The translations under genes and the position numbers were made by a program. From the NCBI GenBank assembly GCA_003565095.1, contig PXDI01000210.1, positions 1 to 9,473 on the forward strand: a stretch of DNA of 9,473 bases, read 5' to 3'. This DNA is from PVC group bacterium (GTDB lineage Bacteria > Verrucomicrobiota > Kiritimatiellia > UBA8416 > PXDI01). A model generated the notes under the pieces. It was not told where the DNA came from. It saw nothing but the letters and a program-made list of their open reading frames with translations, and searched no databases. Every line of letters begins with the position of its first letter. The stretch's first letter is position 1. This document shows, piece by piece, positions 1-5,631 of this stretch.

Positions 1-453
1 CTCTTCGAATTCAGGATCCAACTCCCGCATCACCTCACGCCGGGCAGCGGACAGATCCACCGCCAGATTAGAAAGCACCTGGCCGGCAACCCCGTCACCC
101 TCGTGTATCAGACCCAGCAGTATGTGTTCCGTACCAATATAGGTATGATTCAGCGATTGCGCTTCAGCCATCGCCAATTGCAGCACCTTTTTGGCTCGCG
201 GGGTAAAGGGCACGTTGCCCACCGTCTTTGTCTCCGGCCCCTGCCCGACCATCTTTTCAACCTCAAGCCGCACCTGTTCCAAAGAAATATTCATGCGGTC
301 AAGAACGTTCACTGCCACACCCTCACCCAAAGCAATCAGCCCCAGCAAGAGATGCTCGGTTCCTACGTAAGGATGGTTAAACTGGTCGGCTTCATTACGC
401 GCCAGTTGAATCACCCGCTGTGCACGCGGGGTAAAGTTTGTAAATCCATTCAT
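1..453 (-). CDS. clpC: ATP-dependent Clp protease ATPase subunit ClpC, N-terminal part (cut by window edge)
   Basis: The first 151 residues of a ClpC-type AAA+ unfoldase are present; the reading frame is still open at base 1. Both N-terminal Clp repeats are visible: the first at about residues 5-75 (FTPRAQRVIQLA, then GTEHLLLGLI) and the second at about 80-149 (FTPRAKKVLQLA, then GTEHILLGLI). The TEHxLLGLI signature separates ClpC from ClpA. In the known family this domain binds adaptors and phospho-arginine on substrates, and the later AAA modules, absent here, feed ClpP. The start ATG at 453-451 is preceded by a purine-rich GAAAGGG ribosome site. The gene begins 20 bases after mcsB stops, so the two are almost certainly co-transcribed. 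Identity is very secure; nothing can be said about the ATPase modules. Confidence 0.96.
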   Translation of the reverse strand, partial: MNGFTNFTPRAQRVIQLARNEADQFNHPYVGTEHLLLGLIALGEGVAVNVLDRMNISLEQVRLEVEKMVGQGPETKTVGNVPFTPRAKKVLQLAMAEAQSLNHTYIGTEHILLGLIHEGDGVAGQVLSNLAVDLSAARREVMRELDPEFEE

Positions 454-473
454 CGTGAAACCCTTTCAGCCAG

Positions 474-1628
474 TCATAATCCGGATTGATTTTGTCCGTT
501 GTTGCCTAAAGTATCCTCCGGCGGAATGATTGCATGTTTTCTGCCGCTAAGCCTGACGTCAACAAGTTTTGAACGCACCATTTGTGAACGCATGGCATCC
601 CGGTCTTCGGGTGTCAGCCCCCTGCCGCTACTGCGTTGTAAATGCCCCGGCTGGATGCATTCCATTAAACCGCTCAATGCCGCAGATGATATTCCTGAAA
701 TCATACCGGTTTCAACCCCGAGCCGCAGCGTTGCAAGCAAGTCAATTGCTTCACCGGACGGCAGCAAACGGTTATGCGCCAGAATCGCCAGCGCACGCCC
801 CAATTGATCGTCCAGCAGGTTGCGGCGGGATTGCAGCACCCGCAGACGGGCATGCCGCTCCTGCCGCACCAGCGACTGCACCAGTGTCTGAAGGCCGGAA
901 ACAATCTCCTCCTCGGATTCACCCAGAGAGGACTGGTTGGAAATCTGGAATATGTTGCCATAGGCTTCCGTCCCCTCCCCCAGCAGTCCGCGAACCGCCA
1001 GACCAAGACGGTCGAGCGCATTCATAACCTGCTCAAGCTCACCGGTCAGCCGCAAACCGGACAATTGCAGCATAACACTGGCCCGCATGCCGGTACCAAG
1101 GTTGCTCGGACACGCTGTCAGAAAGCCGAACTGCTCATCAAAGGCATATTCCAGCAAACTATCCAAAGCATTGTCCAATGCATCAACCCGCTGCCAGATA
1201 TCATCCAGCACCAGCCCCGCGCCAAGTGCCTGGATCCGCAAATGATCTTCCTCGTTGATCATTACTGCAATCCCGCAGCTTTCATCCAGCAGTAAAGCAC
1301 AACCGTCACTGCCCTCGGCCAGTTCATTACTGATCAGGTGCCGCTCCTGTAAAACCATCCGCTCAACCGGCGAAACTTCATCCATCATTAAAATCCGCGG
1401 ATTCTGCAATTCCTCGACCCTTGCAGCAATGGCGGCGATCTGCCGGCAAACCATCCGCCGCTCCACCTCACCCGCCCAACCGGGAAAAGCAACACCGGCA
1501 AGATTACGCGCAAGACGTACACGTGAGCTGATGACTATACTGCTGTCATCACCAGCCGCGCGCCGCATGCCGCGGGTACGGCTGCCGGAAGTCCGGCGTT
1601 TCTCCTGTTTCTTGCAGTTTTCTATCAT
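474..1628 (-). CDS. mcsB: Protein arginine kinase McsB
   Basis: 384 residues from the ATG at 1628. This is a phosphagen-kinase-fold enzyme that phosphorylates arginine side chains on proteins, marking them for ClpC-ClpP. Visible signatures are SSRVRLARN (residues 34-42, nucleotide-binding arginines), NEEDHLR (125-131, catalytic acids and substrate region), the active-site CPSNLGTG (173-180), and SNQSSLGESEEEIV (230-243). RDAMRS at 343-348 resembles the RDxxRA phospho-arginine pocket of Firmicutes McsB, with Ser in place of the final Ala. The start is uncertain: a GTG at 1676 would overlap mcsA by 35 bases, and an ATG at 1568 would remove a basic tail. I chose 1628 because it lies just after the mcsA stop, although no good ribosome site is seen, so translation may be coupled. 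A creatine/arginine metabolite kinase is unlikely given the mcsA and clpC neighbours. Confidence 0.93.
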   Translation of the reverse strand: MIENCKKQEKRRTSGSRTRGMRRAAGDDSSIVISSRVRLARNLAGVAFPGWAGEVERRMVCRQIAAIAARVEELQNPRILMMDEVSPVERMVLQERHLISNELAEGSDGCALLLDESCGIAVMINEEDHLRIQALGAGLVLDDIWQRVDALDNALDSLLEYAFDEQFGFLTACPSNLGTGMRASVMLQLSGLRLTGELEQVMNALDRLGLAVRGLLGEGTEAYGNIFQISNQSSLGESEEEIVSGLQTLVQSLVRQERHARLRVLQSRRNLLDDQLGRALAILAHNRLLPSGEAIDLLATLRLGVETGMISGISSAALSGLMECIQPGHLQRSSGRGLTPEDRDAMRSQMVRSKLVDVRLSGRKHAIIPPEDTLGNNGQNQSGL

Positions 1629-1641
1629 AACAAAACGGGGG

Positions 1642-2136
1642 TCACTGTTTTTCAGTAATACTCTGGTTATGCGCACTCAACCGCGCCAGGCGGTCACGCA
1701 CTGCCGCGGCCTCTTCAAACCGTTGCGCATTGATCATTTCTTTCAATTCGCGCTCCAGTTTCCCGACTTCAAGTCTTATCCGGACACTCTGCGGGGTTTT
1801 GCCGCGATGCAATGTGCCTGTATGCATTGAAGCGATCATGCCGCCTAGCCTGTCCTTGAAAACGCTATAGCAATTTGCACACCCGACCCGTGCCTCCTGC
1901 TTCAAATCGCTTTCCCGCATATGACAGACCGGACATCGCAGCTCCGTAACGCCCTCCGCTACCGGATCATCGTCCAGCCCGCCCAGCAGCATATCAAAAA
2001 TACCGGCAGGAGTCTTCATGCAAACTCCGTCACGCTCAGCACATTCCCGGCATACAAACAACTCACGGACCACCCCGTCTACAACCTGCTTGTAGTGAAC
2101 ATTAGCCTCGTTTTTATTACATAGCTCGCAATTCAT
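1642..2136 (-). CDS. mcsA: McsA-type zinc-finger/UVR-domain activator of McsB
   Basis: 164 residues. Four CxxC pairs suggest two zinc sites: C3/C6 with C29/C32, and C68/C71 with C86/C89. The C-terminal part (about 125-153, KLERELKEMINAQRFEEAAAVRDRL) is a UvrB/UvrC (UVR) coiled-coil motif. This order of two zinc modules followed by UVR is that of McsA, which binds and activates the arginine kinase McsB. The segment around MHTGTLHRGKTPQ (104-116) is the usual conserved McsA linker. The ATG at 2136 has a GAGG ribosome site that overlaps the TGA stop of the upstream aminotransferase, so the two are likely translationally coupled. mcsB follows directly. The family can be misannotated as an excinuclease subunit; the zinc motifs and neighbours argue for McsA. 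Confidence 0.92.
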   Translation of the reverse strand: MNCELCNKNEANVHYKQVVDGVVRELFVCRECAERDGVCMKTPAGIFDMLLGGLDDDPVAEGVTELRCPVCHMRESDLKQEARVGCANCYSVFKDRLGGMIASMHTGTLHRGKTPQSVRIRLEVGKLERELKEMINAQRFEEAAAVRDRLARLSAHNQSITEKQ

Positions 2137-2145
2137 TATTTAACC

Positions 2146-3018
2146 TCAGGCATGTATCGGTGTGCCGGAACTGCCGGCAAAATCCTTAAAACTTTTCAAC
2201 AGCGCCATAGTCTGCGGTCCGGGGTTTCCGTCACCAATCACACGACGGTCAACCCGCACCACCGGAATAACTTCCGCCGCCGTTCCGGTGAGAAACATCT
2301 CATCAGATGTATAAATATCATAGCGGCTCATCATCTTCTCGCGGACAGTAATACCCATATCACGGGCCAAAGCCATCACCACGTTGCGGGTAATGCCCTC
2401 AAGAATCCCGGCTTCGGTCGGCGGTGTCAGCAGCTCTCCGTTACGTATGATAAACAGATTGTCCCCGGTGGCTTCTGAAACAAACCCCTGCGGATTCAGC
2501 ATGATCGCCTCCATCACCCCCGCATTAATCGCCTCGATCTTCGCCAGTACATTGTTCAGGTAATTCAGGCTCTTGATGGAGGGATTCAGGGCTTCAGGCT
2601 GATTGCGCATCGTACCGACAGTTACAATATCAAGCCCTTTTTTGTAAAGCTCACGCGGATAAAGCTGAATATCGGCGGCAATAATGATGATCTGCGGTTT
2701 TTTGCAAAGATAAGGATTGAGGCCCAGGGTACCCACGCCGCGGGTAACAACCAGTCTGACGTAACCATTGTTACATTTGTTGGCGTGACATGTGCGCAGA
2801 ACCGCACGCTTGATGCCTTCAGGAGTCATCGGAATCTCAAGCGCAATGGCACGCGCCGAACGGTACAAACGCGCCACATGCTCATCAAGCATGAAAACCC
2901 GCCCGTTATAGCTGCGGATGCCCTCAAAAACGCCGTCGCCGTACAACAGACCATGATCAAACACCGAGACGCGCGCCTGTTTCTCAGGCACTAATTTGCC
3001 GTTCATGTAGATCTTCAT
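2146..3018 (-). CDS. ilvE: Class IV aminotransferase, branched-chain amino acid aminotransferase-like
   Basis: 290 residues, a usual length for fold-type IV PLP aminotransferases. The N-terminus (YMNGKLVPEKQARVSVFDHG, LLYGDGVFEGIR) is classic for the family. K149 in SIKSLNYLNN is the expected PLP Schiff-base lysine, E182 in GFVSEATGDN is the cofactor-ring acid, and TGTAAEV (244-250) is a phosphate-binding/active-site loop. The likely role is reversible transamination of Leu, Ile and Val with 2-oxoglutarate. D-amino-acid aminotransferase and aminodeoxychorismate lyase share the fold, so substrate is inferred from overall resemblance to short IlvE proteins and from leuCD elsewhere in the window. 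The ATG at 3018 is preferred over an in-frame TTG at 3033 because GGAG sits nine bases upstream of it. It is the first gene of a tight run with mcsA, mcsB and clpC. Confidence 0.85.
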   Translation of the reverse strand: MKIYMNGKLVPEKQARVSVFDHGLLYGDGVFEGIRSYNGRVFMLDEHVARLYRSARAIALEIPMTPEGIKRAVLRTCHANKCNNGYVRLVVTRGVGTLGLNPYLCKKPQIIIIAADIQLYPRELYKKGLDIVTVGTMRNQPEALNPSIKSLNYLNNVLAKIEAINAGVMEAIMLNPQGFVSEATGDNLFIIRNGELLTPPTEAGILEGITRNVVMALARDMGITVREKMMSRYDIYTSDEMFLTGTAAEVIPVVRVDRRVIGDGNPGPQTMALLKSFKDFAGSSGTPIHA

Positions 3019-3047
3019 TGCGCTTTTCTCCAAGCTTCACGACTCCG

Positions 3048-3074
3048 AAAAAAAAAGCGCTGCACGTTCAGCAC
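3048..3074 (-). terminator. Rho-independent terminator downstream of tRNA-Leu
   Basis: Read on the minus strand, GTGCTG and CAGCGC form a six-pair stem (one G-T wobble) around the six-base loop AACGTG, followed at once by nine T residues. This is a standard intrinsic terminator shape, about 90 bases after the tRNA 3' end and 30 bases before the aminotransferase start. The stem is short, so termination may be incomplete. Confidence 0.65.
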
Positions 3075-3161
3075 GGACAAAACCGGGCCATCCGCCAGCG
3101 CGCCACTACCCACCCCGGCATGCCGTGGCGGCAAGAAACCGCGCAACGGCACCGACAGGAC

Positions 3162-3249
3162 TGGTGCACCCGGAGGGATTCGAACCCCCACGCCCTTAGC
3201 GGGCACAAGGACCTGAACCTTGCGTGTATGCCAGTTTCACCACGGGTGC
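3162..3249 (-). tRNA. tRNA-Leu, anticodon CAG
   Basis: Read on the minus strand this is an 88-base class II tRNA with encoded CCA at 3164-3162. The acceptor stem GCACCCG pairs perfectly with CGGGTGC. The anticodon arm is CAAGG-TTCAGGT-CCTTG, giving CAG, which reads CUG leucine codons. A long variable arm (around GCCCGCTAAGGGCG) and the T arm GGGGG-TTCGAAT-CCCTC follow. The long variable arm with A as discriminator base fits leucine. It lies between eamA and the aminotransferase gene on the same strand, with a candidate promoter upstream and a hairpin terminator downstream. Confidence 0.96.
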
Positions 3250-3268
3250 ATACCACATTTGAACGCAA

Positions 3269-3297
3269 ACTCTACCCGTTCTCATCGCACCGGTCAA
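3269..3297 (-). promoter_or_regulatory. Candidate sigma-70-type promoter for tRNA-Leu
   Basis: On the minus strand TTGACC (3297-3292) and TAGAGT (3274-3269) are separated by 17 bases, with the mature tRNA starting 19 bases after the -10. The -35 matches the consensus at five of six positions and the -10 at four. It begins ten bases after the eamA stop, so the tRNA can be expressed independently of eamA. Confidence 0.5.
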
Positions 3298-3306
3298 CAC
3301 AAAGTT

Positions 3307-4149
3307 TTACCGCATTTCATCCCGTACGGTATATAGCGCAACCAGCAACAGAACCACCGCCAGCGCCAGCCGCGCCAGATCCGGCCGCTCTCCGAAAAAC
3401 AGTACCGCCAGCAGTACCGCCAACGGGATCTTCAGATTATTCATAACCGCCAGCACTCCGGCACCGACTCTTACCGCACCGACATTCCATAGATAAAAAG
3501 CCGCCCCCGAGGGCAGCACACCAAGATAGATTAATGCCCCCCATTGCCGCAGCGTCGGAGCAAATGAAACAACCGCGCCGGACAGCAGAGACAACGGTAA
3601 CACCGCCAGCAGCGCACCGGCATATATCCAGCCGAACAAATACGCCCCGTCCCGCGCGCTACCGCCAATCCTGCGCCGATAATACACCTGTCCGGCCGCA
3701 AAACAGATATTCGACAACTGCATCAGGATGAATCCTCGCCATACCTGCTCTGCCGCCGGAACCCGCCATAAAAGCACGGTGCCGGACAACACCGCAACCG
3801 CCGCACAAAGAAAATGCCGCAAGACAAACCGCCGCTCAATTATATCGTGTACCAGCACTACGTAGAAAGGCGTCATTACGGTGAACAGCGCTATTTCATA
3901 GGCGGCCAGATAGCGGAAGGCCGCCAGATAAAATGCGTACATAAAGCCATATTGAACGCCGCCCAGCAGCAGCAGCCGGAATGCTCCGGAAGCCTTGACT
4001 CGCCGCCATTTCAACATCGGCAGAAAAATAATACATGATAGAGCAAGCCGCACCATTGCAATCATATTGCTGTCCAAGCCGACCAGGACATGTTTGATGA
4101 GGCTGAATGACAGTGCCCAGATCAGTGATGCTACTACTAAATATGCCAT
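3307..4149 (-). CDS. EamA/DMT-family inner-membrane transporter
   Basis: 280 residues with about ten hydrophobic segments arranged as two similar halves, as in the drug/metabolite transporter (EamA) superfamily. The opening LVVASLIWALSFSLIKHVL is the usual first helix with a conserved W. The second half repeats the pattern from about residue 135, and a helix near the C-terminus carries FFGERPDLARL, close to the family motif (F-x-GE) at the start of the last helix. The protein probably exports or imports a small metabolite or amino acid; the substrate cannot be told from sequence. The ATG at 4149 has AGGA seven bases upstream. It is divergent from the nfu gene across an 80-base spacer and followed by tRNA-Leu on the same strand. 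Family is secure; function is open. Confidence 0.88.
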   Translation of the reverse strand: MAYLVVASLIWALSFSLIKHVLVGLDSNMIAMVRLALSCIIFLPMLKWRRVKASGAFRLLLLGGVQYGFMYAFYLAAFRYLAAYEIALFTVMTPFYVVLVHDIIERRFVLRHFLCAAVAVLSGTVLLWRVPAAEQVWRGFILMQLSNICFAAGQVYYRRRIGGSARDGAYLFGWIYAGALLAVLPLSLLSGAVVSFAPTLRQWGALIYLGVLPSGAAFYLWNVGAVRVGAGVLAVMNNLKIPLAVLLAVLFFGERPDLARLALAVVLLLVALYTVRDEMR

Positions 4150-4166
4150 AAAAAATCCTATTACGC

Positions 4167-4183
4167 TTGTTTCCCTTAAACAA
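4167..4183. repeat. Inverted repeat TTGTTT-N5-AAACAA, possible operator
   Basis: Two perfect six-base arms (4167-4172 and 4178-4183) flank CCCTT in the eamA/nfu spacer. The right arm overlaps the candidate -10 of eamA, which is where a repressor site would be expected. A separate perfect 12-base AT palindrome (ATTATTAATAAT) lies at 4191-4202. Short AT-rich repeats arise by chance, so function is only suggested. Confidence 0.3.
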
Positions 4184-4209
4184 ATATGGCATTATTAATA
4201 ATTTATCAA
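4181..4209 (-). promoter_or_regulatory. Candidate promoter for eamA
   Basis: On the minus strand TTGATA (4209-4204, five of six consensus positions) is followed after 17 bases by TATTTG (4186-4181, weak -10). The predicted start would leave a leader of about 25 bases with AGGA before the ATG. The plus strand of the same AT-rich spacer must also hold the promoter of the nfu-led run, but no convincing -35/-10 pair stands out there. Confidence 0.35.
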
Positions 4210-4229
4210 GGCGACAAAGGAGAAATATA

Positions 4230-4451
4230 ATGGAAGAGCAAATCAGACAGAAGCTGGAAGACATGCGCGGGATGCTGCAGGCCGACGGTGGCGACCTGGA
4301 AGTGGTTGCAATTGAAGGCCTGAATGTTTCACTGCGTCTAAAAGGCGCCTGCGGCATGTGCCCGCATGCCCAGATGACCCTCAAGCAGGGTGTCGAACGC
4401 GTGTTGCGTGAGCAGGTCGATCCGGGCATCGTGGTTGAACGGGTTGACTAG
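4230..4451 (+). CDS. NFU-domain iron-sulfur cluster scaffold/carrier (NifU C-terminal type)
   Basis: 73 residues, essentially a lone NFU domain. ADGGDLEVV (18-26) and the cluster-binding CGMCPHAQMTL (C41 and C44, CxxC) are the family signatures. Such proteins assemble or carry a [4Fe-4S] cluster, bridged between two subunits, to apo-enzymes in the cytoplasm. The ATG at 4230 follows a strong AAAGGAG at a seven-base spacing; an in-frame ATG at 4167 would add an unrelated tail and has no such site. It opens a plus-strand run in which leuC, a [4Fe-4S] enzyme, is three genes downstream. It lacks the A-type domain of NfuA and the IscU-like domain of full NifU. Confidence 0.93.
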   Translation: MEEQIRQKLEDMRGMLQADGGDLEVVAIEGLNVSLRLKGACGMCPHAQMTLKQGVERVLREQVDPGIVVERVD

Positions 4452-4472
4452 TCTTTGCGTTATCTTTACTGA

Positions 4473-4937
4473 ATGAAGGCGCTCATTCAACGGGTTGGCA
4501 AAGCATCTGTCACGGTCGAGGGCACAGTACAGGGTGCAATTGACCAAGGGTTCGTGGTTCTGCTGGGTGTAAGAGAAGGTGATGACGAACAGGCCGCACG
4601 CTATTTGGCAGACAAAACTGTCAACTTGAGGGTTTTCCCCGACCCGCAGGGGCGAATGAATCTGTCATTAAAGGATAACGGCGGCGGGATACTGGTAATT
4701 TCGCAGTTCACCCTTTACGCCGACACACGTAAGGGTAACCGCCCCAGTTTTATCCAGGCGGCAAAACCGGAACTTGCCCAACAGCTTTATTCGCTTTATG
4801 TTGACGCCTTGACTGCTGAACTGGGAAAGAAACGCGTCGCCTGCGGGATATTCGGCGCACACATGCTGGTTGAACTGATAAACGATGGACCGGTTACAAT
4901 AGAACTGAATACGGATAGATATGCCAAAGAAAATTGA
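4473..4937 (+). CDS. dtd: D-aminoacyl-tRNA deacylase (D-tyrosyl-tRNA deacylase)
   Basis: 154 residues against a usual 145-150. The opening MKALIQRVGKASVTVEG, the central SQFTLYADTRKGNRPSF (77-93) and the C-terminal NDGPVTIEL (137-145) are diagnostic. The GP pair at 139-140 is the cross-subunit Gly-cisPro motif that screens for D-amino acids, and SQFTL gives the other active-site wall. The enzyme hydrolyses D-aminoacyl-tRNAs (and Gly-tRNA-Ala) and acts as a cytoplasmic dimer. It starts 21 bases after the nfu stop with no clear ribosome site, so it probably relies on coupling. Its last 17 bases overlap the start of the next gene in another frame. Identity is secure. Confidence 0.96.
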   Translation: MKALIQRVGKASVTVEGTVQGAIDQGFVVLLGVREGDDEQAARYLADKTVNLRVFPDPQGRMNLSLKDNGGGILVISQFTLYADTRKGNRPSFIQAAKPELAQQLYSLYVDALTAELGKKRVACGIFGAHMLVELINDGPVTIELNTDRYAKEN

Positions 4938-5625
4938 ACCATTTGATTTCTGGTATGCGGTTAACAACACCGAGGTAGTCCGCCTGCCGCGCCAGCCGCT
5001 GGAAACTTTCGGAACAACGGTGCTGCAGTATTTTATGGTTTCCGAACTGATGGATACCCCGTCACAGGTGCGCATCCGCAACGGACGCATGCAGGCACAG
5101 CAACCCCAAATCATTACCCCCGAATCATATGCGCAAAACCTGCTGGAAGGGTTCGGGGATGAGGCCGCCCGCTATATCGACTGGCTGCGTGAACATGAGG
5201 ATGATCTGCGAATTCTGCAATACGGTTACCAGCTCAAACAGGAATCTTTCAGCGAAAACATTGTCAGCGACAACATCAATAATGTTGTTGAACGAATCAT
5301 CAGGGATAAGACATCCGCGACCGACACCGGCAGTGCCGTTATTGTGGGTGTTGACGACCCGTGGGATGTCTGCCTTGTAAAACTGTTCTGGGAGATTGTG
5401 CAGAACTCCGCTCAAATCAACATCCGGCAGCTCAACGAGAAAAAAATGTTCCGGCTGGCAGGCAACAGCAGCACGGTTCTGCACGCGGAAATTGAACAGG
5501 ATTTTCTGGAGGCCAGCCGGGACTCTTCCAAAATACCGGAACTCGGGACAAAACTGCAGAAGCATAATATTTTTGAGCACTACCAGGACCGTTTTTTCGC
5601 CCTGGTGAAAAACAGCAAGCGGTAA
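4921..5625 (+). CDS. Conserved-looking protein of unknown function, 234 residues
   Basis: I do not recognise this protein. It has no signal peptide, membrane helix, Walker motif or cysteine pair. Residues 5-60 hold FDFWYAVNNTEVVRLP and a likely helix (TTVLQYFMVSELMD). A middle region (66-130) is acidic and helical (YIDWLREHEDDLRILQYGYQ). The segment 138-165 (SAVIVGVDDPWDVCLVKLFW) reads as a beta strand, an acidic loop and a helix. The C-terminus (190-234) is charged and helical. It looks like a soluble cytoplasmic alpha/beta protein. The ATG at 4921 lies inside the end of dtd, and leuC starts six bases after the stop, so it belongs to the same transcript. The tight placement and normal codon pattern support a real gene; the function is open. 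Confidence 0.8.
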   Translation: MPKKIEPFDFWYAVNNTEVVRLPRQPLETFGTTVLQYFMVSELMDTPSQVRIRNGRMQAQQPQIITPESYAQNLLEGFGDEAARYIDWLREHEDDLRILQYGYQLKQESFSENIVSDNINNVVERIIRDKTSATDTGSAVIVGVDDPWDVCLVKLFWEIVQNSAQINIRQLNEKKMFRLAGNSSTVLHAEIEQDFLEASRDSSKIPELGTKLQKHNIFEHYQDRFFALVKNSKR

Positions 5626-5631
5626 TACTAT

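Noticed and set aside
774..1295. Plus-strand open frames of 100-190 codons opposite mcsB.
   Set aside because: They are shadows of the mcsB coding sequence, whose active-site motifs are complete on the minus strand.
3048..3074. A leucine-rich leader peptide feeding a classical attenuator ahead of ilvE.
   Set aside because: The small open frames near the hairpin contain no run of Leu, Ile or Val codons; the short one reads MARFCPC. Only the hairpin and T-run are supported.
3116..3125. Perfect ten-base palindrome CGGCATGCCG between tRNA-Leu and ilvE.
   Set aside because: Too short and GC-rich to be distinguished from chance, and not followed by a T-run on either strand.
3015..3446. Open frames on both strands running through the tRNA-Leu gene and its flanks.
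   Set aside because: They translate the tRNA itself, giving the typical false GVRIPPGAP-like peptide, and one runs into the eamA 3' end. No ribosome site or protein family resemblance.
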